Origin: an uncultured Lachnospiraceae bacterium
Lineage (GTDB): Bacteria > Bacillota > Clostridia > Lachnospirales > Lachnospiraceae
Assembly: GCA_910586095.1 (NCBI GenBank)
Contig: CAJUHQ010000092.1
Coordinates: 1-13,907 of the forward strand
Direction: 5' to 3'
DNA: 13,907 nt
Shown: piece by piece, positions 1-5,404 of the stretch
Numbering within the stretch: position 1 is the first letter of the stretch
Layout of the letters: every line of letters starts with the position of its first letter
Made by a program: the position numbers and the translations under genes
The notes under the pieces: model-generated
The model's input: the letters and a program-made list of their open reading frames with translations, nothing else
Databases searched by the model: none
Told to the model about the DNA's origin: nothing

Positions 1-14
1 GAGGTTCTTAGAAA

Positions 15-95
15 TTATTTGCAGTCTGTGTAACAAATGTTTGACAAACCTACATAGATTTTTGGTCTAACTTTTGGGGGTCGGTTCAACCCTGA
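15..95 (+). pseudogene. possible decayed remnant of a holin-like toxin
   Basis: This stretch lies where a toxin gene would be expected relative to repeat copy 1. The string TACATAGA at 51-58 matches the Tyr-Ile-Asp codon region of the intact toxin at 1821-1828. Its distance to the repeat (about 46 nt) is close to that in the intact module (40 nt). Upstream, ATTATTTGCAGTCTGTGT loosely resembles the toxin membrane-segment codons. No start codon, ribosome binding site or open frame survives. The similarity is short and could be chance. Confidence 0.2.
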
Positions 96-96
96 G

Positions 97-252
97 AAAG
101 TTGGATGCTTATTTCTAATTAGCTAAAATTTTACTGAGGGCAATCGGAACTTCGTGTCCGATAAACCTTTCTGATTAGATTATACATCAGAGCCGCTTGT
201 TTTGCAAGTGGCTCTTTTGAAACAACCACAGTAAGTGCAAGCTTTATGAATA
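97..252. repeat. repeat copy 1: orphan antitoxin-RNA locus
   Basis: This is a direct repeat of 1861-2017, nearly identical over its central ~120 bp and fading on the left through AAAGT..ATGCT..ATTTCT. It carries the full minus-strand promoter, the TTTCTGAT block (168-175), a 20-nt hairpin (143-162) and the GAGGG block (136-140) found in the antitoxin RNA copy. A further stem-loop at 189-215 (11-bp stem with one G-U pair, followed by TTTT) is also shared. The shared terminator half has decayed here. The right end merges into a RadC-like fragment. Confidence 0.85.
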
Positions 253-445
253 TCATGACCGCGTTGACAAGCAGTGCCCTCGTGTATATTTTGCTTGCAG
301 ATAAAAGGCTTTCTCTGATTGTCTTTTTGGGCATAAAGAATACTCCAATCATTTTACGTGTGCCGTTTAATGCCACCATGTAACAGTGTTCCTTTGCAAA
401 CTTATCCATATACAGAAGTTCTTTCATCATAATCAGTCTGCTCAT
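131..445 (-). pseudogene. truncated RadC-like (JAB/MPN domain) gene fused to repeat copy 1
   Basis: The ORF encodes 104 residues. Residues ~13-60 (MDKFAKEHCYMVALN through KIYTRALLVNAVMIF) match the first half of short RadC-family proteins and are clearly paralogous to the gene at 2948-3299. RadC-family proteins should then show the metal-binding HNHPS motif. Instead, the frame runs into the repeat after about residue 62 and ends in repeat-encoded residues (LAKQAALMYNL..SSDCPQ). All catalytic metal ligands are therefore missing. The ATG overlaps the stop of the upstream 29-codon ORF as ATGA, so it could still be translated by coupling. It is most likely a dead fragment created when the repeat joined the gene. 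Confidence 0.75.
179..207 (-). promoter_or_regulatory. sigma-A promoter in repeat copy 1, leftward
   Basis: On the minus strand a TTGCAA -35 (202-207) is separated by 17 nt from a TATAAT -10 (179-184). It is identical in layout to the antitoxin promoter in copy 2. Transcription would start near 172 and run off toward position 1. Confidence 0.65.
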
Positions 446-531
446 ATGTACTCATATGCACATATTCTATTTGGGAATTTAAATGATACTGTTTTATTGT
501 TACTATTAATTGTGTGATAGACTTTGGCCAT
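442..531 (-). CDS. 29-residue small ORF with strong expression signals
   Basis: This leftward ORF encodes 29 residues (MAKVYHTINSNNKT to CAYEYI). It has an excellent ribosome binding site, AAAGGAGGA, 10 nt before the ATG, and lies about 20 nt after the predicted start of a consensus promoter. Its TGA overlaps the ATG of the downstream RadC-like ORF as ATGA. No family is recognised. Its C-terminal residues (NRICAYEYI) run where RadC proteins carry a short segment before the core domain. It may therefore be the original N-terminus of that gene separated by a frameshift, rather than an independent small protein. Confidence 0.45.
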   Translation of the reverse strand: MAKVYHTINSNNKTVSFKFPNRICAYEYI

Positions 532-559
532 GCTGTGGGTTCCTCCTTTGGTCGTTTTT

Positions 560-588
560 ATTATACCTTATCCGAACCAAGGTTACAA
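560..588 (-). promoter_or_regulatory. sigma-A promoter for the 29-codon ORF / RadC fragment
   Basis: On the minus strand there is TTGTAA (583-588), a 17-nt spacer, and TATAAT (560-565). The predicted transcript starts near 553, just before the AAAGGAGGA ribosome binding site. Confidence 0.7.
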
Positions 589-618
589 CTTTAGTATACC
601 AGAACAGCATGGTACGTT

Positions 619-1440
619 TTATTGAATCTGTATCCAATTTAATGTTGTAAGAGCAATTTCGTAGCTTTGAATGTTGGCATTATATTCTTCTTCTGTGATT
701 TCATTTCCATTTTGAGAATAAGTAAATACAGGTTCATCTCCTTCTAAATGGCCGACTGTAGTAAAAGAATCTATGAGTTCGGGAGTGAAGCCGTCTGTGC
801 CTATTCTGTAAAAATCAACACCAGATTCCGCAGCGCTGCCACTGTAAAATACTTCTATCACCCCATTTTCATAAAGCGAAAAATTTGTCCTGTAACCAAA
901 CGACATTTCCGGGAATATATGAACTACATTCGTTCCGTCATAACCATACAAATCATAATTCCAAGGGGAAAAAGTGGGATTTGATACGGCATGTTCTCCA
1001 CCTGCAATAATAAGTTCCATTGTCCCATTTCCGTCTATATCATAAAACGTGTAATAAATATCCTGCTTATGGGTGCGGATTTCAAGTCCAATATCCTCTC
1101 CAAAACTGCTTTCATAGTTATCTGAATCCCGAAGATTCATATAAAAATCATTTTGAACCATGTCGCTATATTGCGTTAAAATATAATCGTATATATTTGT
1201 ATTTCCAGTGGGTGTTTTTTGATTGTCTGTTACATCGTTTTCGTTTGTTATGTCCTTATCTTGGTTTGCCTCTTTTACATCATTCTCTATCACCAAATCT
1301 TTATTACTTGAGGTTTCTTCCTCAATCACGTCAGACTCTGCCTCTTTTGTTGTATTAGTTCCACAGCCTACAAATAGAAGTGTTATAAATAAAGCTATAG
1401 CAGTTACCATATGTGCCTTTGAAGTTTTTTTGATTTTCAT
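619..1440 (-). CDS. secreted lipoprotein with acidic linker and Asp-rich FG-GAP-like loop
   Basis: The predicted product is a 273-residue surface lipoprotein. The N-terminus is basic (MKIKKTSKAH), followed by a hydrophobic stretch and the lipobox LFVGC, so diacylglycerol would attach to Cys26. A low-complexity, acidic Asn/Asp/Glu linker (residues ~33-80) holds the globular domain away from the membrane. That domain contains YDIDGNGTMELIIAG, an Asp-Gly-rich loop like those of FG-GAP/EF-hand-like calcium-binding repeats. The start is the ATG at 1438-1440, because AAGGAG lies 8 nt before it; the upstream in-frame GTG at 1447-1449 overlaps that site. A dedicated promoter is present. Ligand and role are unknown. 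Confidence 0.85.
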   Translation of the reverse strand: MKIKKTSKAHMVTAIALFITLLFVGCGTNTTKEAESDVIEEETSSNKDLVIENDVKEANQDKDITNENDVTDNQKTPTGNTNIYDYILTQYSDMVQNDFYMNLRDSDNYESSFGEDIGLEIRTHKQDIYYTFYDIDGNGTMELIIAGGEHAVSNPTFSPWNYDLYGYDGTNVVHIFPEMSFGYRTNFSLYENGVIEVFYSGSAAESGVDFYRIGTDGFTPELIDSFTTVGHLEGDEPVFTYSQNGNEITEEEYNANIQSYEIALTTLNWIQIQ

Positions 1441-1489
1441 ATGTTTCACTCCTTGATTAAAGTTCGATTTATTAGTTTAACAATTCCCT

Positions 1490-1518
1490 ATTCTATCATA
1501 CCGCTTCAATTTTCTCAA
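1490..1518 (-). promoter_or_regulatory. promoter of the lipoprotein gene
   Basis: On the minus strand there is TTGAGA (1513-1518), a 17-nt spacer, and an extended -10 TGATAGAAT with hexamer TAGAAT (1490-1495). It lies about 50 nt before the start codon. Confidence 0.7.
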
Positions 1519-1595
1519 CAAAAATTGAACTCATCACTTGACAATGTGGTAAAGACCTACTGCATACTGATAAGCCAGCAATTTTATATACATCT

Positions 1596-1638
1596 AAAAA
1601 GTTCAAACATTTGGAGCAAACTGCCTGTATTGTATAAT
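1596..1638 (+). repeat. promoter-like repeat A upstream of the toxin
   Basis: About 33 of 42 positions match the stretch at 3400-3443. Both copies contain, on the plus strand, a -35-like TTGGAG/TTGAAA and a 16-nt spacer before TATAAT/TATATA. Copy A (TTGGAG 1611-1616, TATAAT 1633-1638) could be a second, upstream toxin promoter. The rest of the gene-free interval 1441-1766 holds only the lipoprotein promoter and the toxin promoter and leader. Confidence 0.55.
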
Positions 1639-1658
1639 TGTTGAATGGATTTTTTTAA

Positions 1659-1687
1659 TTGAGAAATATGTGTATTTATGTTATAAT
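1659..1687 (+). promoter_or_regulatory. toxin promoter
   Basis: TTGAGA (1659-1664), a 17-nt spacer and the extended -10 TGTTATAAT (hexamer 1682-1687). The predicted start near 1694 gives a ~73-nt leader before the toxin ATG, long for such a tiny gene and typical of type I toxins. Confidence 0.8.
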
Positions 1688-1735
1688 GAGATTGTATAAC
1701 TGAACAGAAAGCAGGATGCGATTTTCTGATAGGTG

Positions 1736-1758
1736 CCCTCTAGTCTTACGAAAGAGGG
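1736..1758 (+). promoter_or_regulatory. hairpin sequestering the toxin ribosome binding site
   Basis: CCCTCT (1736-1741) pairs perfectly with AGAGGG (1753-1758), which is the toxin Shine-Dalgarno region eight nt before the ATG. The loop is 11 nt. The fold would hold translation low, as known for type I toxin mRNAs. Confidence 0.65.
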
Positions 1759-1766
1759 TGGTGCCC

Positions 1767-1847
1767 ATGAGCGTGATGGAAGTTTTGACATTATTGCTTG
1801 TTATTTTTGCGGCTCTGTCTTACATAGACAATCATAAAAAGAAATAG
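1767..1847 (+). CDS. holin-like type I toxin, 26 residues
   Basis: The ORF encodes 26 residues: MSVMEVLTLLLVIFAALSYI followed by DNHKKK. The layout is a single hydrophobic helix, then Tyr-Ile-Asp and a lysine-rich tail. This is the hallmark of the small 'putative holin-like toxin' family of Firmicutes, whose members insert in the membrane and depolarise it when overproduced. The GAGGG ribosome binding site is 8 nt upstream and lies inside a hairpin. The gene has a strong promoter, a ~73-nt leader and a terminator shared with a convergent antisense RNA. The start is fixed by the ribosome binding site and because upstream codons are not open. Family assignment rests on pattern recognition. Confidence 0.85.
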   Translation: MSVMEVLTLLLVIFAALSYIDNHKKK

Positions 1848-1882
1848 CATCCCACCGTCCAAAGTGAATGCTATTTCTTTTT
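1836..1882. terminator. bidirectional terminator shared by toxin mRNA and antitoxin RNA
   Basis: AAAAAGAAATAGCAT (1836-1850) and its exact complement ATGCTATTTCTTTTT (1868-1882) form a 15-bp stem with a 17-nt loop. T runs follow the stem on both strands. The toxin stop codon lies inside the left arm. Confidence 0.85.
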
Positions 1883-1937
1883 TAACTTATTAAATTCACT
1901 GAGGGCAATCGGAACTTCGTGTCCGATAAACCTTTCT
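1836..1937 (-). ncRNA. antisense antitoxin RNA (predicted, ~100 nt)
   Basis: It is predicted from a consensus minus-strand promoter (1944-1972), with a start near 1937, to the shared terminator at 1836. Its 3' part is fully complementary to the toxin mRNA terminator. In its 5' part, ATCAGAAA is complementary to TTTCTGAT in the toxin leader (1723-1730). Its CCCTC (opposite 1901-1905) can pair with the toxin GAGGG ribosome binding site (1754-1758). Between these blocks it forms a hairpin (1908-1927, ATCGG/CCGAT stem with an A bulge). This is the convergent arrangement of known type I modules such as Fst/par. No expression data are available. Confidence 0.7.
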
Positions 1938-2017
1938 GATTAGATTATACACTAGAGCCGCTTGTTTTGCAAGTGGCTCTTTTCAAACAATCACGGTAAA
2001 CGCAAGCTTTACGAATA
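1861..2017. repeat. repeat copy 2 carrying the antitoxin promoter and RNA 5' half
   Basis: This is the partner of 97-252. It contains the antitoxin promoter, the 20-nt hairpin and the toxin-complementary blocks. A stem-loop at 1954-1980 (AGAGCCGCTTG/CAAGTGGCTCT, then TTTT) could terminate rightward transcription but also overlaps the antitoxin -35. Read in the frame open in copy 1, this copy has a stop codon, so the repeat is RNA-coding or regulatory rather than protein-coding. Confidence 0.85.
1944..1972 (-). promoter_or_regulatory. antitoxin RNA promoter
   Basis: On the minus strand there is TTGCAA (1967-1972), a 17-nt spacer, and TATAAT (1944-1949). It is conserved in copy 1. It is nearer consensus than most promoters in the window, which fits constitutive antitoxin supply. 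Confidence 0.75.
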
Positions 2018-2053
2018 AATTGTAAACTGTATAGGTTGATGCAATATCTGAAA

Positions 2054-2831
2054 TCATTTTGACCAAAAACGTATGACATCTGGATCGGAGGAATTGGCTA
2101 TTGCCTTTCTGACCTTTTCAAATTCTTTTTCATAGTCAAAAGGTTTTTCCGGATCATACCATGAATAGTCAATGTTCACACGTGGGTTTAAGGCGGTATT
2201 GCGAATTTCAGATTCAATCCTGTCACGCCACTGTACTTCTGTTTCATAGACACGCGGCATCCTGTCAAATCGGCTTGCCTTTGCCATTAGAACTTCAAAT
2301 TCCTGCTCGCTTCTACTTAGTTGCTGGAACCATTCGCACTGTGGAAGAGTAGTTTCATAATCGGTACCCGTCCAAAAATTGAGTTCATGTGTATCATTAA
2401 ATCTCTGTCTTTCTTCTGGTGTCAGATTCACATACCAAATTTCCCAAAGTGCATCGTTATAAACTTGTTTTGCCGTTGATAAAATCTTTTGCTGTTCCAG
2501 TGTCAGAGATGCGCCCTGATATCGGGCCAGCATGGTGTCTGAGTACCCTTTATAAGTTTCCGCAAAAATATCGTCAAGCACTGATTGGGAATTAGTTTTT
2601 TGCGCCTCGTCATATGCCTGACGGCCCTCTGCCTTTCCATAATTAAGATAGTGTTGATACAGGACATTCTTATCTGTCTCCAATATTGCTACTACGTCAG
2701 GATTCGTTTGCGCATAGTATTCTGCGTCAAAGATTGTCCCGTCTGGCATGGTTTCAGGTGCTGCAAATGCTGTTAAACTGCTGCTTAGTACCATTGTTGC
2801 TGCCATAGCTGCAAGTAATGCTTTTTTTCAT
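2054..2831 (-). pseudogene. secreted protein with a FDAEYY..NPDV repeat, frameshifted in its start region
   Basis: The intended product has 258 residues. The authentic start is the ATG at 2829-2831 (AAGGAG nine nt upstream, promoter behind). The frame breaks in the next codons because the poly-A run (T7 on the plus strand, 2822-2828) has one base too many. With six A's it reads MKKALLAAMAATMVL.. AFAA, a textbook signal peptide, and continues open to 2054. As written, translation stops after 25 codons. Residues ~34-73 hold FDAEYYAQTNPDV..HYLNYGKAEGR, a repeat seen in many secreted Firmicutes proteins. The rest is an uncharacterised, Trp- and charge-rich domain. Alternatives are a sequencing error or slippage-restored expression. 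Confidence 0.75.
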
Positions 2832-2872
2832 TTGTTTTTTCTCCTTCTCGTGAATGTATTAGTTTTATGTTG

Positions 2873-2902
2873 ATTATACCATCTTTATTCTGTATCTGTA
2901 AA
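2873..2902 (-). promoter_or_regulatory. promoter of the frameshifted secreted protein
   Basis: On the minus strand there is TTTACA (2897-2902), an 18-nt spacer, and the extended -10 TGGTATAAT (hexamer 2873-2878), about 42 nt before the ATG. Confidence 0.65.
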
Positions 2903-2947
2903 CAATACTTTCTGATCTGGCTTTCTTCATATTGTATGAACTCATTT

Positions 2948-3299
2948 CTATAACAGTCCTTTTTCCTCAAAGCTATAATGATCGTTATCTGTGATGATGA
3001 TATGGTCTGCGAGATGGATGCCTAATATCTCTCTTGCTTTTTTGAGCTTTGCGGTTGTCTCAATGTCCGTGCTGCTTAGCTGTGCATTTCTAGACGGATG
3101 GTTATGGCAGAGTACTATCATGACTGTACCGATGAGTAGTGACCTTATGTATAATTTTCCTTGCGGATAAGAGGCTTTCGCTACCTGTCCCTTTCGATAT
3201 GAAGAATACTCCTATCATTTTACATGTGCTGTTTAATGCTACCATGTAACAGTGCTCCTCTGCAAGCCTATCCATATTTTGAAACACTTCTTGAAACAT
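2948..3299 (-). pseudogene. short RadC-family (JAB/MPN) protein with one frameshift
   Basis: Removing one A near 3145-3146 restores a 116-residue RadC-like protein. The part before the shift (MDRLAEEHCYMVALN..SLLSARKIIH) matches the paralogue at 131-445. After the shift the frame gives RSLLIGTVMIVLCHNHPS, then SSTD and LADHIIITDND, and ends EEKGLL. HNHPS and the later Asp are the JAB metal ligands of the family, although the usual Gly after HNHPS is Arg here. The start is supported by AAGGGGAT nine nt upstream. Short RadC proteins of this type are common on mobile elements; their function is unsettled. As sequenced, the product would stop at residue 65, before the metal site. Confidence 0.8.
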
Positions 3300-3344
3300 A
3301 TTTCATTTATCCCCTTTTCTTTTTAGAGCGAAATTAAAAGTACA

Positions 3345-3388
3345 CTTTAAAAAATAAAAATGCCTGTATCCATTCCAATACAGACATT
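3345..3388 (-). terminator. leftward intrinsic terminator
   Basis: CTGTAT (3364-3369) pairs with ATACAG (3378-3383). AATG/CATT extends the stem across one mismatch. On the minus strand it is followed by the T-rich tract TTTTTATTTTTT. No clear leftward gene precedes it, so it may back up the tRNA terminator or end a small RNA. Confidence 0.55.
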
Positions 3389-3640
3389 CTTACAGCACAA
3401 AAAAGTTGAAACATTTGAAACAAACTGGCAGTACCTTATATAAATCTTAAACTCCAGTCCACTGTTGGACCCCTCTATATTACCCTTAAACCACGTCTAA
3501 ATAAGGTTTCATATAGTATTTCCCCCTGGCCGCTCTCAGCCCCCTTTTTAAAAACCCTCTGTCACACATTACCCTACACTTTGTTGGAACGCACTCCCTT
3601 TTCATCTCTTCAATCGTCCGTTTCCAGACACAAAAAAAGA
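3389..3640. other. gene-poor interval between terminator and tRNA
   Basis: Nothing convincing is coded here. The interval holds promoter-like repeat B, a small GTCCA/TGGAC hairpin at ~3457-3470, and a leftward ATG-initiated frame of about 40 codons ending at 3486 that has no ribosome binding site. Confidence 0.4.
3400..3443 (+). repeat. promoter-like repeat B
   Basis: Partner of 1596-1638. TTGAAA (3415-3420), a 16-nt spacer and TATATA (3437-3442) keep the promoter layout of copy A, but no gene follows on the plus strand. Confidence 0.5.
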
Positions 3641-3670
3641 CCGGAAACCCTTTAAAATCAAGGTTTCCGG
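3632..3670 (-). terminator. terminator of tRNA-Pro
   Basis: CCGGAAACC and GGTTTCCGG form a perfect 9-bp stem, followed on the minus strand by TCTTTTTTT. It lies about 15 nt past the tRNA 3' end. Confidence 0.9.
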
Positions 3671-3685
3671 CGCCCCTGCCAAGAG

Positions 3686-3759
3686 TCGATGCGACAGGAT
3701 TCGAACCTGCGACCTCTGCGTCCCGAACGCAGCGCTCTACCAAACTGAGCCACGCATCG
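3686..3759 (-). tRNA. tRNA-Pro, anticodon CGG
   Basis: A complete cloverleaf is visible: acceptor stem CGATGCG/CGCATCG, D stem GCTC/GAGC, anticodon stem CTGCG/CGCAG around the loop TTCGGGA, and T arm GCAGG-TTCGAAT-CCTGT. Anticodon CGG reads CCG. The C1:G72 pair, A73 and G37 are the known identity marks of bacterial proline tRNA. The 3' CCA is not encoded and must be added by nucleotidyltransferase. The gene has its own promoter and terminator. Confidence 0.95.
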
Positions 3760-3776
3760 AATTACATACAATAAAT

Positions 3777-3804
3777 ATTATAATGGATTCTTGGAAATTT
3801 GCAA
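3777..3804 (-). promoter_or_regulatory. promoter of tRNA-Pro
   Basis: On the minus strand there is TTGCAA (3799-3804), a 16-nt spacer, and TATAAT (3777-3782), about 17 nt before the mature 5' end. Confidence 0.75.
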
Positions 3805-3820
3805 GTATTTTTTATAGTTG

Positions 3821-5149
3821 TCACAAATCAGCTACAATCTCTTTGAGAAGTTGTACAGCATTAGGAAAATTCTCCATAGGAACTTCACAACACGATAAAG
3901 CAATGTGTGCATAAGAACAATCTTTATGAGAAGGAGTGTGGAAAACAAGTAATCCCTTTTGTTTTGCTCTGTCGTGCAATTCACTTCCAGATAGGCAGCA
4001 GCGGAGTTTTAGATGAACTAGAAAAACAGATTCACCCATAAAGATTTCTGCGCGATCACCAAATGCCTCTTCAAGAAGAGTGGACAAATATTTGGCTTTG
4101 TTTGTATAGAGACGTTTCAGTTTTCGAATCTGGCTATCGAGATGGCCATCACGCAAAAACTGACACAGAGCAAGTTGCTCAGATTTGGAGGCAGTTTGGT
4201 TATAGAGCGCCTTCTTTTTCGCGTATAATGGAAGTAAAGAATCGGGTAGGATCATGAAACTTAGTCGAATAGAAGGAAGCAATAATTTTGAAAAGGTGCT
4301 CAAGTACACTACATTTTCACCACCAGAAAGACCCTGTAGACAGGGAATAGGCTTGCTAAAATATCGAAATTCGTTGTCATAATCGTCCTCTATAATGAGA
4401 CGATCATGTTCCGAACATTCTTTTAAAAGTGAAAGGCGCTTTCTCACATTCATCACATCACCTAAAGTAGTCATGTGTGAAGGAGTCATATAGAGAATAT
4501 TGGCTTGTTCCTTATCCTGTACCAATGTAAAATCGTAGTCCTCAAAGATTGCCATACCCTGTGCGAAATAAGTGTCATGAAAACATACATTTTTTCTAGA
4601 TTTGATTAAGGGACACAAAATATTTAAGAGTGCTTGGGAACCAGCGCCAATAACAATATTTTCTGGATGGCAGACAGCATTTCTTTTGTTTGTTACATAG
4701 TGGCATAGCGTTTCGCGAAGTTCATATTCTCCTTGAGGTTCTCCATACGTTAGCATACGTCCATCCTGTCGCAGCGTACTTTTGATATAGCGCCGCCACA
4801 GACTGAAGTCAAAGCTGTCGGCATCAACATTGTTTGAGGTAAAATTGTACTGGATGGAGTGGTCTGTAGATAGAGTAGTGCAGGAGGATGCGTTTACCAG
4901 AGCGGTTTTGGTCATGCGTTTAGTAACATAGTATCCACTTTGGGGTCTAGAGATAATATATCCATCAGCAGCAAGACACAGATAGGCGGTTTCTATTGTT
5001 GTGCGGCTTAGACCCAACTGTTGCGCACAGCAACGAATAGAAGGCATTTTGGTTCCTTCCATCAGACGACCAGTAGTAATCAACTCTCGATAGTAGTCAT
5101 AAACCTGTAAGTAGCGTGTAGATTGATTGGAATGTAAATCTAGGTTCAT
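3821..5149 (-). CDS. MocR-family regulator (GntR helix-turn-helix plus PLP aminotransferase domain)
   Basis: The product is a 442-residue cytoplasmic transcription factor. The N-terminal ~75 residues form a GntR-type winged helix (PSIRCCAQQLGLSRTTI, residues 36-52, is the recognition region; GYIISRPQSGYYV the wing). The remainder is a fold-type I aminotransferase domain with GAGSQ (168-172), TPSHMTTLG (222-230), IIEDDYDNEF (252-261) and the presumed PLP-binding Lys288 in STFSK. Length and order match the MocR/PdxR/GabR family, in which PLP or its aldimine is the effector. The start is supported by AAAGGGA eight nt upstream. It is divergent from the ABC exporter operon and so is a plausible regulator of it, which is inference. 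Confidence 0.92.
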   Translation of the reverse strand: MNLDLHSNQSTRYLQVYDYYRELITTGRLMEGTKMPSIRCCAQQLGLSRTTIETAYLCLAADGYIISRPQSGYYVTKRMTKTALVNASSCTTLSTDHSIQYNFTSNNVDADSFDFSLWRRYIKSTLRQDGRMLTYGEPQGEYELRETLCHYVTNKRNAVCHPENIVIGAGSQALLNILCPLIKSRKNVCFHDTYFAQGMAIFEDYDFTLVQDKEQANILYMTPSHMTTLGDVMNVRKRLSLLKECSEHDRLIIEDDYDNEFRYFSKPIPCLQGLSGGENVVYLSTFSKLLLPSIRLSFMILPDSLLPLYAKKKALYNQTASKSEQLALCQFLRDGHLDSQIRKLKRLYTNKAKYLSTLLEEAFGDRAEIFMGESVFLVHLKLRCCLSGSELHDRAKQKGLLVFHTPSHKDCSYAHIALSCCEVPMENFPNAVQLLKEIVADL

Positions 5150-5204
5150 AAAAGTGTCCCTTTCATTATAGTAGATATGTGTGGAGTATGTGATGCAAGT
5201 ATAT

Positions 5205-5236
5205 ATGACATAGTTCTATCATAACAAAAATTTTGT
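5205..5236. promoter_or_regulatory. candidate operator region between regulator and exporter
   Basis: Two short inverted repeats lie close together: an imperfect ATGACATAG-TT-CTATCAT (5205-5222) and a perfect ACAAAA-A-TTTTGT (5224-5236). They sit in the shared regulatory interval 5150-5404 and could bind the dimeric MocR protein. Both are short and AT-rich, so chance is possible. Confidence 0.3.
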
Positions 5237-5337
5237 GTATTGCAAAGGGCGGTGATGCTAGAAAAAGGCATCAATTTACTTGATAGAGTATCATAGAAAT
5301 TTGGGGCTACAATTTGAAAAAACCCAGGGTAAGAAGG

Positions 5338-5366
5338 TTGTTCTCCTTTTATATTTGTGCTAAACT
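5338..5366 (+). promoter_or_regulatory. promoter of the ABC exporter operon
   Basis: TTGTTC (5338-5343), a 17-nt spacer and the extended -10 TGCTAAACT (hexamer 5361-5366) lie about 40 nt before the start codon. The imperfect hexamers suggest a regulated promoter. Confidence 0.55.
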
Positions 5367-5404
5367 AAAACAATAGATTATTGGTCAGAAAGGGAGAATT
5401 TTCC

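Noticed and set aside
131..250. Repeat as protein-coding sequence
   Set aside because: Copy 2 has a stop codon in the frame open in copy 1, whereas promoter and hairpins are conserved, favouring an RNA function.
748..1456. Three rightward ORFs opposite the lipoprotein gene
   Set aside because: They are antisense shadows of the lipoprotein coding frame, without ribosome binding sites or recognisable domains.
2785..2970. Leftward 61-codon ORF upstream of the secreted protein
   Set aside because: It runs through the promoter and ribosome binding site of the secreted-protein gene in a third frame and has no own start signals.
3486..3743. Leftward 85-codon ORF across the tRNA
   Set aside because: It is read through the tRNA-Pro gene and its terminator; the VAGSNPVAS string is the familiar false translation of a tRNA T arm. 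It has no ribosome binding site.
5381..5404. TTG start eight codons upstream for exporter subunit 1
   Set aside because: The AAAGGGAG ribosome binding site lies within this stretch and serves the ATG at 5405.
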